Assembly: GCA_927353735.1 (NCBI GenBank)
Contig: CAKMIA010000009.1
Span: 1 to 61,472 of the forward strand
Reading direction: 5' to 3'
DNA: 61,472 bases
From: an uncultured Veillonellaceae bacterium
Lineage (GTDB): Bacteria; Bacillota; Negativicutes; Veillonellales; Dialisteraceae
Below are positions 46,974 through 55,751 of this stretch, one piece after another. Under the pieces are notes generated by a model. It saw only the letters and a list, made by a program, of their open reading frames with translations, had not been told where the DNA came from and made no database searches. Made by a program: the position numbers and the translations under genes. Numbering within the stretch: position 1 is the stretch's first letter; every line of letters starts with the position of its first letter.

Positions 46974-47885
46974 ATGCTGAATTTTCGGGCCAAAACATTT
47001 CTCTGCGCGTGCAAGCACATGAATTTCACCAATGCCGCCGCAGAGCTCGGAATTTCCCAGCCGGCGGTCTCTCAGCACATCCGCCGTCTGGAAGAGGACT
47101 ACGGGGTGAAGCTGTTTCGCTACGAAGGCAAAAAGCTCTGTCTCACCGACGAGGGCAAAGTCGTCCTCGCGGCAGTGCAGACCATGAACAATGATGAGCA
47201 CATCCTGCGCCAGCGCATCAGCGCCATGCAGGAGAACCGCAAGAAATACTGCTTCGGTGCGACCCATACCATCGGCGACTATCTGATCGCGGATCACCTT
47301 GCGGAATTTCTCCGGGAGAACCCGGACAGCAATGTGGATATCTACATCGACGATACGGAAAATCTGCTGCGCGACATCGACGAGGGACGCATCGATTTTG
47401 CCATCGTGGAAGGATTCTTTGACCATTCCCGGTACGAGACGATGCCCTTTTCCACGGAGTATCTGCTCTGCGTGTGCGGGGCGGATTACGACATCCCCGA
47501 AGAAATTTCGCCGGAGGAGCTGTTCTGCCACCGGATCATCGCCCGGGAGCCCGGCGCAGGCACGCGGGAGCTGCTGGACCGGGCGCTGGCTACGATCAAC
47601 CGGTCGGTGGATTCCTTCTGCAGCCACGTCATCGTGGGGACGCCCTATGCGGTGAAGGCGCTGGCCCGGAGAAACTGCGGCCTGGCCTTCCTCTATGAAA
47701 GCTCGGCCAAGGAGGAGCTGGCGGCAGGGACGCTCCGGCAGGTGCGCATCCGCCATTTCAATCCGCAGTACCGCTTCACCTTCCTGTGGAAATCGGGGAG
47801 CATGTATAAGGAGGATTTCCTCCGCATGTACCGGCGGCTCGTGGGAAATCAGGTCCCGGATATGTCCGTCAAGACCATTTTGTGA
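46974..47885 (+). CDS. LysR-family transcriptional regulator
   Basis: 303 residues. N-terminal winged HTH (about 15-40): MNFTNAAAELGISQPAVSQHIRRLE. The C-terminal half is a typical effector-binding domain with two lobes. AAAGGGGG precedes the ATG. Ten bases separate it from the asparaginase gene in the same direction, so both are probably co-transcribed. It may sense an amino acid or amide. The TRAP operon upstream is a second possible target. The effector is not predictable. Confidence 0.9.
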   Translation: MLNFRAKTFLCACKHMNFTNAAAELGISQPAVSQHIRRLEEDYGVKLFRYEGKKLCLTDEGKVVLAAVQTMNNDEHILRQRISAMQENRKKYCFGATHTIGDYLIADHLAEFLRENPDSNVDIYIDDTENLLRDIDEGRIDFAIVEGFFDHSRYETMPFSTEYLLCVCGADYDIPEEISPEELFCHRIIAREPGAGTRELLDRALATINRSVDSFCSHVIVGTPYAVKALARRNCGLAFLYESSAKEELAAGTLRQVRIRHFNPQYRFTFLWKSGSMYKEDFLRMYRRLVGNQVPDMSVKTIL

Positions 47886-47895
47886 AAGGAAGACC

Positions 47896-48861
47896 ATGAA
47901 AAAGATCTGCATCATCACCACCGGCGGCACCATCGCCATGCGGGAGGACCGCGAAGCGGGCGGGCTCGTGCCGGCGGTCAGCGGGGAGGAGCTGGCCGCC
48001 TCCGCGCCGGGCCTTACAGACTGGGCGGACATTGAGGTCCGGGAATTTTCCAATATCCCCAGCGAATTCATGACGCCGGAGATCATGCTCCGGCTGGCGC
48101 ATACGATCGACAGCCTCGCGGACGAGGCGGACGGCTTCGTCGTCACCCACGGCACGGACACCATGGAGGAGACCGCCTTCCTGCTGGACACAGTGCTCTG
48201 CACGGAGAAGCCGGTGGTCCTCACCGGGGCCATGCGCGGCGCTTCGGACCTGTCTGCCGACGGCCCGGCCAATCTGCTGGGAGCGGTGAAGACCGCCGCC
48301 GATCCGGGCGCAGAGGGTATGGGCGTGCTCGTCGTCATGGGTGACCGCATCCATGCGGCGCAGGACGTGGAAAAAGAGCATGCCACCCTGCCGGAGGCCT
48401 TCCGGTCCGTGGAATGGGGGCCTGTAGGGACTGTGTGCAGTGACCGCATCTGCTGGGGCCGGCGTCCGATCCGCCGGCAGCGTATCCATCCGGACGCGCT
48501 GGCAGGCCGGGTGTGGATCATCAAATGCGGTGCCGGAACGGAAGAGGATATCTTTCAGGCTGCCGCGGCCGCCGGTGTGGATGGCGTGGTCGTGGAGGGC
48601 TTCGGCTGCGGCAATGTGTCCCGCGGCGCCGACCGGGGCATTCACGGCCTCCTCGATGCGGGCATTCCGGTGGTGCTGGTGAGCCGCACCGCCGCGGGGA
48701 GCGTGGCCCGGGAATATGCCTATGAGGGCGGCGCGGCTTCCCTGGAAGCGGCAGGGGCCGTTCTCGGGGGCAGCCTGTCCGGTCAGAAGGCGCGGCTGCT
48801 GCTCATGGCGGCGCTGGGAGCCGGTCTGGACCGGGAGACTATGAGGGATCTTTTTCGCTGA
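47896..48861 (+). CDS. L-asparaginase, type I/II family
   Basis: Hydrolyses asparagine to aspartate and ammonia. 321 residues with the two catalytic threonines: Thr12 in TTGGTIA and Thr87 in THGTDTMEE, the latter followed by Asp88. The segment VVLTGAMR is conserved. No signal peptide, so cytoplasmic. GAAAGGA precedes the ATG; a longer open frame starting in the LysR gene is not real. Next to a LysR regulator and two nitrilase genes, it belongs to an amide-nitrogen neighbourhood. Confidence 0.92.
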   Translation: MKKICIITTGGTIAMREDREAGGLVPAVSGEELAASAPGLTDWADIEVREFSNIPSEFMTPEIMLRLAHTIDSLADEADGFVVTHGTDTMEETAFLLDTVLCTEKPVVLTGAMRGASDLSADGPANLLGAVKTAADPGAEGMGVLVVMGDRIHAAQDVEKEHATLPEAFRSVEWGPVGTVCSDRICWGRRPIRRQRIHPDALAGRVWIIKCGAGTEEDIFQAAAAAGVDGVVVEGFGCGNVSRGADRGIHGLLDAGIPVVLVSRTAAGSVAREYAYEGGAASLEAAGAVLGGSLSGQKARLLLMAALGAGLDRETMRDLFR

Positions 48862-48883
48862 AAGAAAAATTTTTGAAAAAGGC

Positions 48884-48912
48884 TTGACAGAAATCCCTTG
48901 TGCCAGTATACT
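48884..48912 (+). promoter_or_regulatory. promoter of tRNA-Ser
   Basis: TTGACA (48884-48889) and TATACT (48907-48912), spacer 17. Confidence 0.75.
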
Positions 48913-48976
48913 ATTAAAGTATCATTCATACAGAACTGAATACACGCGCAGCAACAGCTGACAGAATCATCCATCT

Positions 48977-49069
48977 GGAGAGGTGTCCGAGTGGTTGAAG
49001 GTGCATGATTGGAAATCATGTTGACGGCGAATTACCGTCACGGGGGTTCGAATCCCCCTCTCTCCGCCA
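48977..49069 (+). tRNA. tRNA-Ser (GGA)
   Basis: 93 bases including encoded CCA. Acceptor GGAGAGG pairs with the 3' CTCTCC region, anticodon GGA sits in loop TT-GGA-AA, a long variable arm (type II) follows, and the T-arm has GGTTCGAATCC. Its terminator follows directly. Confidence 0.95.
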
Positions 49070-49077
49070 GAATTGAC

Positions 49078-49105
49078 AAGTCCGTTTCATAAACGGACTT
49101 TTTCT
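49078..49105 (+). terminator. rho-independent terminator of tRNA-Ser
   Basis: AAGTCCGTTT-cat-AAACGGACTT hairpin with T-run. Confidence 0.85.
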
Positions 49106-49211
49106 TTTGCCTTTTTACGGAAATCTGACGGACAGGGTGCAGAACGGCGGCGGGGCTGTGCTACAATGGACAGAAAAACAGACGCAGGGGAGAGGACTAT
49201 TTTTCTCCCGG

Positions 49212-50018
49212 AAAGGGGAATGGAATGAAAAAGAAAATCAGTCTGGTACAGATGGATGTCCGCCTCGGCGAGCCGGAGGCCAATTTTTCTCATGCGGTGG
49301 CCCTGCTGGAGGACGCGCTCCGGGAATCGCCGGATATTCTGGTGCTCCCCGAAACGGTGAACGTGGGATTCTTCCCCACGCCCGCCTCCCGTCTGGCAGC
49401 GCTGGCCGATGAAAACGGGAAACGGACGAAGGAGATCTTCGGAGGCTTTGCCAGAGCGCACGCCGTGAATCTTGTGGCCGGTTCCTCGGCGGTGAAGGAA
49501 AACGGGGTCATCTACAACCGGGCCTATGTATTCGACCGGACCGGGAATGTCGTGGCCTCCTATGACAAGATCCACGGCTTCAGCCCCTCGGGAGAGCCGG
49601 AATATTTCAAGGGCGGAGACCATACGGTGCATTTTTCACTGGATGGCATCGCCTGCTCCATGGCGGTCTGCTACGATGTGCGGTTCCCGGAGCTCATCCG
49701 GACGGAAGCGCTGGAAGGGGCGGATCTGTTTTTCCTGCCGGCGGCATGGCCGCTGGTGCGGAAGGAGCACTGGGTGACGCTGGTGAAGGCCCGCGCGATA
49801 GAAAACCAGATGTATGTGTGCGCGGTGAATGAATGCGGCATGGCAGGAGAGACGAAGAACGGAGGCCATTCGCTGCTGGTATCGCCGTGGGGCGAGGAGC
49901 TGTGCCATCTCGGGGAAGAGGAAGAGATCGGCCAGGGCGTCATCGATATGTCAGTCATAGCGGGCATCCGGGAAGGAATCAATGTATTCCGGGACCGCCG
50001 GCCCGAATTATATAAAAT
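49212..50018 (+). repeat. long direct repeat, copy 1 (nitrilase gene)
   Basis: About 807 bases, from the ribosome site GAAAGGGG to the 3' end of the gene, repeated at 51584-52390 (offset 2372). Apart from the first 100 bases it appears identical, and the flanks differ. Confidence 0.9.
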
Positions 50019-50022
50019 ATAA
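49225..50022 (+). CDS. nitrilase-superfamily amidohydrolase, copy 1
   Basis: Carbon-nitrogen hydrolase of 265 residues with the complete catalytic triad: Glu43 (LPETVN), Lys115 (YDKIHGF) and Cys149 (AVCYDVRF). The closest family theme is omega-amidase-like or YafV-like enzymes that hydrolyse short amides. AAAGGGG precedes the ATG. The coding sequence is almost identical to the gene at 51597: only residues 2 and 30 differ, and the DNA differences lie in about the first 100 bases. A permease gene follows, so amide uptake and hydrolysis may be linked. The substrate is unknown. Confidence 0.9.
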   Translation: MKKKISLVQMDVRLGEPEANFSHAVALLEDALRESPDILVLPETVNVGFFPTPASRLAALADENGKRTKEIFGGFARAHAVNLVAGSSAVKENGVIYNRAYVFDRTGNVVASYDKIHGFSPSGEPEYFKGGDHTVHFSLDGIACSMAVCYDVRFPELIRTEALEGADLFFLPAAWPLVRKEHWVTLVKARAIENQMYVCAVNECGMAGETKNGGHSLLVSPWGEELCHLGEEEEIGQGVIDMSVIAGIREGINVFRDRRPELYKI

Positions 50023-50032
50023 ATGAAAGAAA

Positions 50033-50063
50033 GTCTTTCGGACATCCGGAAGGCTTTTTGCGT
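50033..50063 (+). terminator. rho-independent terminator after nitrilase copy 1
   Basis: AAGTCTTTCGGA / TCCGGAAGGCTTTTT hairpin with T5. It would partly separate copy 1 from the permease gene. Confidence 0.6.
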
Positions 50064-50178
50064 GAGATGGGACAAAAAGAGGAAAAGAATCTGTCCCATT
50101 CGGGAAAATATGTTATAATTCATGACATAACTTAACGCTGAGAAATTAAATCATAGAATTATAAATAAAAAAGAAAGT

Positions 50179-51423
50179 GTGGCAGATAGCGTGGCAATAG
50201 GGATCATCGTTATAACGTTGCTGATCATGAGTACAGGCCGGGCGCCGCTGTATCTGACGGCGGTCCTGGGCGGCGTAGCCGCACTGCTGGCCGACGGCGT
50301 GCCCCTCAGCGGGGAGTCGGTGGATACGGTTTCCACCATTCTCAAGGGGGCGCTCCATCCGCTGCCCGTGGTGGATATGCTGGGGGTGCTGCTCTTCATC
50401 GGCATCATGAAGCAGTCCGGATGTATGGATACGATTCTCCGGGCGCTCATGCGGATCGGGCGTCATCAGGGCGGCGCACCGGGCATCGCTGCGGCGGCTG
50501 CCTTCACGGCGGCGCTCCTCGGGACGCTCTCCGCCTATACCCAGCCGGCGCTGACGGCCGCTGTGGCCGGTCCGGCGGCGGTGCGGCTCGGGATGCAGCC
50601 GAAGGAAGCGGCGGGCATGATCTCGCTGGCCAATGCGCTGTCCAATGCATGCAGCTTCACGCACCCCACCTTTGTGGCGGTCCTTGCGGTGACCGGCGTG
50701 TCCTTCGGCCTCATCAACGTGCTCGGCTTCTTCGGCGTGATGTGGATTCTGATCTTTGCCTATTTCCGGGTGCGGCGGGATCTGAAGCGGCGCGGCGTGA
50801 CGAGGCAGTACGATGATGACGGTGCGGGCGTCATTTCCCGTTCTGCGGTCTGGCTGGCGGTGCTGCCTTTTCTGATCCTGTGCGGCGGCATCATGGCGGA
50901 TGTGCCCATTTTCCTCGCGGGGATCGTAGCGGGCCTCTTTGTGTGCCTCATGAAGCGCATGACGCTCACCCACGGAGAAAGCGCCATGATGAGCGGCATC
51001 TCCATCCCCATCATGGCGGCGCTGAGCCTGCTCTTTCTGGCCAGCGTCATGGACCGGGTCGGATTCACCGATGCGGTGGTCCGTCTGGTAAAGCCCTTCA
51101 TGATGGTGGCGCCCATTCAGATCCTGTACATCATTTCCGCGCTGACAGGGCTGCTGACGCAGTCCTCCTCCGCATCCGCCGCGGTGGTCCTGCCGGTGAC
51201 GCAGGCGGCCATCCAGATGGGATGCGAGCCGTTGGACGTTACCTTCGCGGCTGTGACAGGCTGCGCGGTGATGCAGCTATTTATGACCGGCGGTGCCGTG
51301 ACCTCCCTGTCTCTTGTGGTGAAGGTCATCCCCGGCGCCGTGCAGCGGGACGCCAACCTGTGGCAGCGCCCCATCATCCTCGCCGATGCCGCGGTGTGCT
51401 TCCTCATGACCTTCTTCATCTAA
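50179..51423 (+). CDS. membrane permease, ion-transporter superfamily, copy A
   Basis: 414 residues, about ten to twelve hydrophobic helices, no signal. Two internally similar hairpin regions (SAYTQPALTAAVAGPAAVRLG and LTQSSSASAAVVLPVTQAA) indicate the inverted-repeat fold of the IT superfamily (CitMHS, GntP, DctM relatives). Likely substrate: an organic acid, amino acid or amide. The start is uncertain: GTG 50179 has little ribosome site; GTG 50191 aligns better with the paralogue at 53130. It follows nitrilase copy 1 and is paralogous to the second permease. Confidence 0.75.
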   Translation: MADSVAIGIIVITLLIMSTGRAPLYLTAVLGGVAALLADGVPLSGESVDTVSTILKGALHPLPVVDMLGVLLFIGIMKQSGCMDTILRALMRIGRHQGGAPGIAAAAAFTAALLGTLSAYTQPALTAAVAGPAAVRLGMQPKEAAGMISLANALSNACSFTHPTFVAVLAVTGVSFGLINVLGFFGVMWILIFAYFRVRRDLKRRGVTRQYDDDGAGVISRSAVWLAVLPFLILCGGIMADVPIFLAGIVAGLFVCLMKRMTLTHGESAMMSGISIPIMAALSLLFLASVMDRVGFTDAVVRLVKPFMMVAPIQILYIISALTGLLTQSSSASAAVVLPVTQAAIQMGCEPLDVTFAAVTGCAVMQLFMTGGAVTSLSLVVKVIPGAVQRDANLWQRPIILADAAVCFLMTFFI

Positions 51424-51429
51424 AGACGT

Positions 51430-51451
51430 GCTTCCTTCGGGAAGCGTTTTT
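51430..51451 (+). terminator. rho-independent terminator after permease A
   Basis: GCTTCC-ttc-GGGAAGC hairpin with TTTTT. Confidence 0.75.
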
Positions 51452-51491
51452 GATTGGGCCGGTAAAAAATAAAAATAGATGGATGAAAATG

Positions 51492-51520
51492 TGAACAAAA
51501 TCTGTATTTTATGTTATAAT
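51492..51520 (+). promoter_or_regulatory. promoter before nitrilase copy 2
   Basis: TGAACA (51492-51497) and TATAAT (51515-51520), spacer 17. A terminator-like hairpin lies between it and the gene. Confidence 0.55.
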
Positions 51521-51544
51521 GTGAAAAATTGAATAGATTCAATG

Positions 51545-51576
51545 AAGAGCAGAGGAATGTTCCACTGCTCTTTTTT
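51545..51576 (+). terminator. possible attenuator between promoter and nitrilase copy 2
   Basis: AAGAGCAGaGGAA-tg-TTCCaCTGCTCTT, a perfect hairpin apart from two mismatched A residues, followed by a T-run. It sits about 20 bases before the ribosome site, so it would stop transcripts started at the promoter unless relieved. Confidence 0.6.
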
Positions 51577-51583
51577 GTTTTAG

Positions 51584-52390
51584 AAAGGGGAATGGAATGG
51601 AAAAGAAAATCAGTCTGGTACAGATGGACGTCCGCCTCGGCGAGCCGGAAGCTAATTTTTCTCATGCGGTGGCACTGCTGGAGGGAGCCCTCCGGGAATC
51701 GCCGGATATTCTGGTGCTCCCCGAAACGGTGAACGTGGGATTCTTCCCCACGCCCGCCTCCCGTCTGGCAGCGCTGGCCGATGAAAACGGGAAACGGACG
51801 AAGGAGATCTTCGGAGGCTTTGCCAGAGCGCACGCCGTGAATCTTGTGGCCGGTTCCTCGGCGGTGAAGGAAAACGGGGTCATCTACAACCGGGCCTATG
51901 TATTCGACCGGACCGGGAATGTCGTGGCCTCCTATGACAAGATCCACGGCTTCAGCCCCTCGGGAGAGCCGGAATATTTCAAGGGCGGAGACCATACGGT
52001 GCATTTTTCACTGGATGGCATCGCCTGCTCCATGGCGGTCTGCTACGATGTGCGGTTCCCGGAGCTCATCCGGACGGAAGCGCTGGAAGGGGCGGATCTG
52101 TTTTTCCTGCCGGCGGCATGGCCGCTGGTGCGGAAGGAGCACTGGGTGACGCTGGTGAAGGCCCGCGCGATAGAAAACCAGATGTATGTGTGCGCGGTGA
52201 ATGAATGCGGCATGGCAGGAGAGACGAAGAACGGAGGCCATTCGCTGCTGGTATCGCCGTGGGGCGAGGAGCTGTGCCATCTCGGGGAAGAGGAAGAGAT
52301 CGGCCAGGGCGTCATCGATATGTCAGTCATAGCGGGCATCCGGGAAGGAATCAATGTATTCCGGGACCGCCGGCCCGAATTATATAAAAT
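51584..52390 (+). repeat. long direct repeat, copy 2 (nitrilase gene)
   Basis: Second copy of the repeat at 49212-50018. The near-perfect identity after the first 100 bases points to recent duplication or gene conversion. Confidence 0.9.
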
Positions 52391-52394
52391 TTAA
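51597..52394 (+). CDS. nitrilase-superfamily amidohydrolase, copy 2
   Basis: 265 residues, with the same triad Glu43/Lys115/Cys149 as copy 1; it differs only at residue 2 (Glu for Lys) and residue 30 (Gly for Asp). It starts a different cassette: nitrilase, DUF2848 protein, permease. The promoter and an attenuator-like hairpin lie upstream. Both copies are intact, so both may be functional. The substrate is probably a small amide, inferred from the family. Confidence 0.9.
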   Translation: MEKKISLVQMDVRLGEPEANFSHAVALLEGALRESPDILVLPETVNVGFFPTPASRLAALADENGKRTKEIFGGFARAHAVNLVAGSSAVKENGVIYNRAYVFDRTGNVVASYDKIHGFSPSGEPEYFKGGDHTVHFSLDGIACSMAVCYDVRFPELIRTEALEGADLFFLPAAWPLVRKEHWVTLVKARAIENQMYVCAVNECGMAGETKNGGHSLLVSPWGEELCHLGEEEEIGQGVIDMSVIAGIREGINVFRDRRPELYKI

Positions 52395-52428
52395 AATGGC
52401 AACAGGAAAAAGGAAAGGAGAAACAAAC

Positions 52429-53100
52429 ATGGATTTTAAGATTGTTACAAAAAATGGGGAATCTGTTATTTCTGCTGATATCAAAAATCTGATGGTCGTC
52501 GGATTTTCAGGGAAAGATGTGGAAAAGACCATGGAACACATCCATGAACTGGAAAAGGAAGGCGTCAAGTGTCCTTCTGAGGTTCCTGTCCCGTATCAGT
52601 GTGACCCGCAGATTGTAACAAGAAAAGAAAGCATTGATGTCATTGGTCCGAAAACAAGCGGTGAAGCGGAATACCTCATCCTTTGCCATGAAGGGAAATT
52701 TTATATCGGAATCGGCAGCGACCACACCGACCGCGAAATGGAAGCAGTAAGCATCCACAAATCCAAACAGGTCTGCCTCAAGCCCTGCTCGATGGAATTC
52801 TGGGACTATGAAGAGGTCAAAGACCATCTCCCGCAGCTTCGCCTCATTTCCACGCAGGTGGTGGATGGTAAGGAAATCGACTATCAGAACGGCGTGGCCG
52901 GCGATCTGCTTCCGTTTGATGTGATCATTGAAAAGGTACAGAAAGAGGTGCCGCTGGAAGACTGCCTGATTTATACGGGGACGGTGCCGCTGCTGAACGG
53001 CTTCCGTTTTGGGGAACAGTTCAGTGCACGGCTCGTGGATGATCAGCTCGGCCGGGAACTGTCGCTTACGTATAAAATTCATGTAATTGATGAACACTGA
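52429..53100 (+). CDS. DUF2848 family protein
   Basis: 223 residues, cytoplasmic. The family hallmark GIGSDHTDRE (94-103), followed by SKQVCLKPCSMEFWDYEEV, identifies DUF2848, whose fold is thought to be related to fumarylacetoacetase (FAH). Base composition is lower in GC at the N-terminus than in neighbours, hinting at separate origin. GGAAAGGAG precedes the ATG. It lies between nitrilase copy 2 and permease B, so it may handle the product of amide hydrolysis. The reaction is unknown. Confidence 0.82.
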   Translation: MDFKIVTKNGESVISADIKNLMVVGFSGKDVEKTMEHIHELEKEGVKCPSEVPVPYQCDPQIVTRKESIDVIGPKTSGEAEYLILCHEGKFYIGIGSDHTDREMEAVSIHKSKQVCLKPCSMEFWDYEEVKDHLPQLRLISTQVVDGKEIDYQNGVAGDLLPFDVIIEKVQKEVPLEDCLIYTGTVPLLNGFRFGEQFSARLVDDQLGRELSLTYKIHVIDEH

Positions 53101-53129
53101 TTTTTAACGGATTGGAATGGAGTCAGTCA

Positions 53130-54380
53130 ATGATAACAGCGCAGATCATTATGGTGCTGACACTAATCATCATGATTACTGGGAAAGCACCTCTATACAT
53201 CACGGCGGTCGTAGGCGGCGTATGTTCCGCACTGGCAGCCGGATTTCCGTTGGCCGGCTCGGATGCCAACGCCATTTCCAAGATTCTGATTTCCGCCCTG
53301 AACCCGGTCATCGTGGATATGCTCGGCGTACTGCTCTTTATCGGGATCATGCAGAAATGCGGCTACATGGATGTCGTTATCTGGAACATCATGGATTTCG
53401 GGAGACGGCATGGCGGAGCGCCCGGCATCGCTACGGCCGCAGGACTTGCGGCGGCACTGCTGGGAGCGCTGACCGCTTTTACCCAGCCGGTCATCACGGC
53501 GACCATCGCCGGCCCCGCGGCGGTCAAGCTGGGGCTGTCGCCCAATAAAACGTCCGGCATCATTTCGATGGCCAATACAGTGGCCAATGCCTGCGGATTT
53601 ACGCATCCGACCATGCTGGCGATCCTGGCGGTGACGGGCGTGCATTTCGGCCTCATCAATGCCTGGGCCTTTGCCGGCTCGATCTGGATTTATATTTTTG
53701 CTTACTGGCGGGCGCGCAGGGAAATGATTCGGGAAGGGCTTCCCATCAATCCGGTCGGTCAGACGCTGGAAAAACTGCCCGAAGGCGCACCTTCCTTCAA
53801 AAAGGCCATTTTCCCGTTTATCGTGCTCTGCGTGGCCTTTTTCTCCGGCGTTCCGGTATTCCTTGTAGGGATGGGAACGGGCATCCTGATCATTTTCATG
53901 GAACGGATGACGCTGGCGCAGGGTGAGAAGGACATGATCAGCGGCGTAAGCCAGATCTCCATTCCGATCGTGGCCATTATCAGCCTGATGTTCATGTCGA
54001 ACGTCATTAACCGCATCGGCCTTGTGGAGCTGATCGCAGAATACGCCGTGCCGTATATTGCCATGGCGCCGATCCAGATCCTGTTCCTGATTTCCGCCAT
54101 CGCAGGGACGATCACGCAGTCCAATGCGGCTTCGGCACCGATCGTACTGCCCTTCACCCAGGTGGCGATGACCATGGGCTGCGACCCGCTGGGCGTGAGC
54201 TTTGCGGCCATTACCGGATGCGCGATCATGCAGCTGTTCCTTACCGGCGGCGCTCTTACCGCACTGCCTGTCGTGGCGGGCGTCATTCCCGGCACCGTAC
54301 AGAAGGTGGCGAACCGCTGGCAGAGACCGGCCATGCTGGTGGGCCTGGCGGTCTGCTTCCTGATCACCTTTGTGATCTGA
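53130..54380 (+). CDS. membrane permease, ion-transporter superfamily, copy B
   Basis: 416 residues, paralogous to the permease at 50179 (both begin IMITGKAPLYITAV or the like). Two inverted-repeat hairpins AFTQPVITATIAGPAAVKLG and ITQSNAASAPIVLPFTQVA match the IT superfamily pattern. An ATG seven bases after ATGGAG fixes the start. It closes the nitrilase-DUF2848-permease cassette. The substrate is presumably the amide or acid processed by the cassette. Confidence 0.82.
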   Translation: MITAQIIMVLTLIIMITGKAPLYITAVVGGVCSALAAGFPLAGSDANAISKILISALNPVIVDMLGVLLFIGIMQKCGYMDVVIWNIMDFGRRHGGAPGIATAAGLAAALLGALTAFTQPVITATIAGPAAVKLGLSPNKTSGIISMANTVANACGFTHPTMLAILAVTGVHFGLINAWAFAGSIWIYIFAYWRARREMIREGLPINPVGQTLEKLPEGAPSFKKAIFPFIVLCVAFFSGVPVFLVGMGTGILIIFMERMTLAQGEKDMISGVSQISIPIVAIISLMFMSNVINRIGLVELIAEYAVPYIAMAPIQILFLISAIAGTITQSNAASAPIVLPFTQVAMTMGCDPLGVSFAAITGCAIMQLFLTGGALTALPVVAGVIPGTVQKVANRWQRPAMLVGLAVCFLITFVI

Positions 54381-54397
54381 TGCTGTTTGTGCTTTGA

Positions 54398-54430
54398 AAA
54401 ATCCCCTGTACTTTGTGCAGGGGATTTTCT
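54398..54430 (+). terminator. rho-independent terminator after permease B
   Basis: AAAATCCCCTG / CAGGGGATTTT hairpin. Confidence 0.75.
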
Positions 54431-54482
54431 CATGGATGGCGCTATGCTACAATCAGAAGAAAACGGCGTGACAGGAGGAAGT

Positions 54483-55703
54483 ATGGAGGAACAGAAACAG
54501 GTCTGGATCAGCAAGCGGGCGGAGCTGGCGGCGCGGGGCGGCCATCCGTGGATCTACGGTACGGAGATCGAGGAGGCGGAGCCCGGCATCGAGCCGGGGG
54601 TTATCGTGCGGGTGCTCACGAAAAAAGGAAAATTTGTGGGCAGCGGCTTTTACAATCCCCATTCCAAGATCACCGTGCGCCTCATTTCGACCAATGCGAA
54701 TGACCACTTTGACAGGGCTTTCTGGAAGCGGCGCGCGGCCTATGCGGTGGATTACCGCCTGCAGGTGATGCGTCCCGGGGACCGGGACTGCTGCCGCCTC
54801 GTTTTCGGGGAAGCGGATCAGATGCCGGGGCTGACGGTGGACCGCTTCGGCGATGTGCTGTCCGTGCAGATTCTGTCGCTCGGCATGGAGCGGCGGAAGC
54901 AGGAGGTGCTGGACAGCCTGATCGAGGTGCTCCGGGAAAGAGGTCTCCCCGTATCGTGCGTGTATGAACGAAACGATGTGAAGATCCGCACGCTGGAGGG
55001 CATGACCGAGGGCAAGGGCTTCTATAAATCAGAGCTTCTCGACCCGGCGGAGGAAAAAACGCTGGTGGAGATCACGGAGAACGGCATCCGCTATGAGGTA
55101 GACGTGGAGCACGGCCAGAAGACGGGATTTTTCCTGGACCAGAAATTCAACCGCCTTGCTGCGGCGGGCATTGCCCGGGGCCGTCATGTGCTGGACTGCT
55201 TCACCCATACGGGGGCCTTTGCGCTCAACGCAGCCCGGGGCGGCGCCGCTTCGGTGACGGCGCTGGATATTTCCGCGGAGGCCGTGGCCATGACGGCGCA
55301 CAATGCGGAAATGAACGGTCTGCCGGTGGAGGCGGTGCAGGCCGATGTGTTTGACTATCTGACGGAGCTGGACCGCACGAAGGACCACCGCTATGACTAT
55401 ATCATTCTTGACCCGCCGGCGTTCACAAAGTCCAGCGAGACTCGGAGGGCGGCGTTCCGGGGCTACAAGGAAATCAATTACCGCGCCATGAAGATCCTCC
55501 CCCGCGGGGGCTATCTGGCGACGTGCTCGTGCTCTCATTTCATGAGCGAGGAACTCTTCGTGAAAATGGTGAAGGAAGCGGCCCACGATGCAGGGGTGAC
55601 GCTGCGGCAGATCGAATTCCGCCAGCAGGCACCGGATCATCCCATCGTGATGACCGTGCCGGAAACGTATTATCTGAAATTTTTCCTGTTTCAGGTGGTG
55701 TGA
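54483..55703 (+). CDS. rlmI: class I SAM-dependent 23S rRNA methyltransferase (RlmI family)
   Basis: 406 residues: N-terminal PUA domain (about 1-80, WISKRAELAARGGHPWIYGTEIE), a middle EEHD-like region, and a C-terminal Rossmann methyltransferase with DCFTHTGAFALNAARGGA (SAM motif) and ILDPPAFTKS (catalytic region). In E. coli RlmI methylates C1962 of 23S rRNA to m5C; the same target is assumed. AGGAGG before the ATG sets the start. Confidence 0.9.
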   Translation: MEEQKQVWISKRAELAARGGHPWIYGTEIEEAEPGIEPGVIVRVLTKKGKFVGSGFYNPHSKITVRLISTNANDHFDRAFWKRRAAYAVDYRLQVMRPGDRDCCRLVFGEADQMPGLTVDRFGDVLSVQILSLGMERRKQEVLDSLIEVLRERGLPVSCVYERNDVKIRTLEGMTEGKGFYKSELLDPAEEKTLVEITENGIRYEVDVEHGQKTGFFLDQKFNRLAAAGIARGRHVLDCFTHTGAFALNAARGGAASVTALDISAEAVAMTAHNAEMNGLPVEAVQADVFDYLTELDRTKDHRYDYIILDPPAFTKSSETRRAAFRGYKEINYRAMKILPRGGYLATCSCSHFMSEELFVKMVKEAAHDAGVTLRQIEFRQQAPDHPIVMTVPETYYLKFFLFQVV

Positions 55704-55710
55704 AGGCATG

Positions 55711-55746
55711 CGAAAAGCCCGGTCTCTTAAGAGGCCGGGCTTTTTT
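55711..55746. terminator. bidirectional terminator
   Basis: AAAAGCCCGGTCTC / GAGGCCGGGCTTTTTT palindrome between convergent genes. Confidence 0.8.
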
Positions 55747-55751
55747 CCGTG

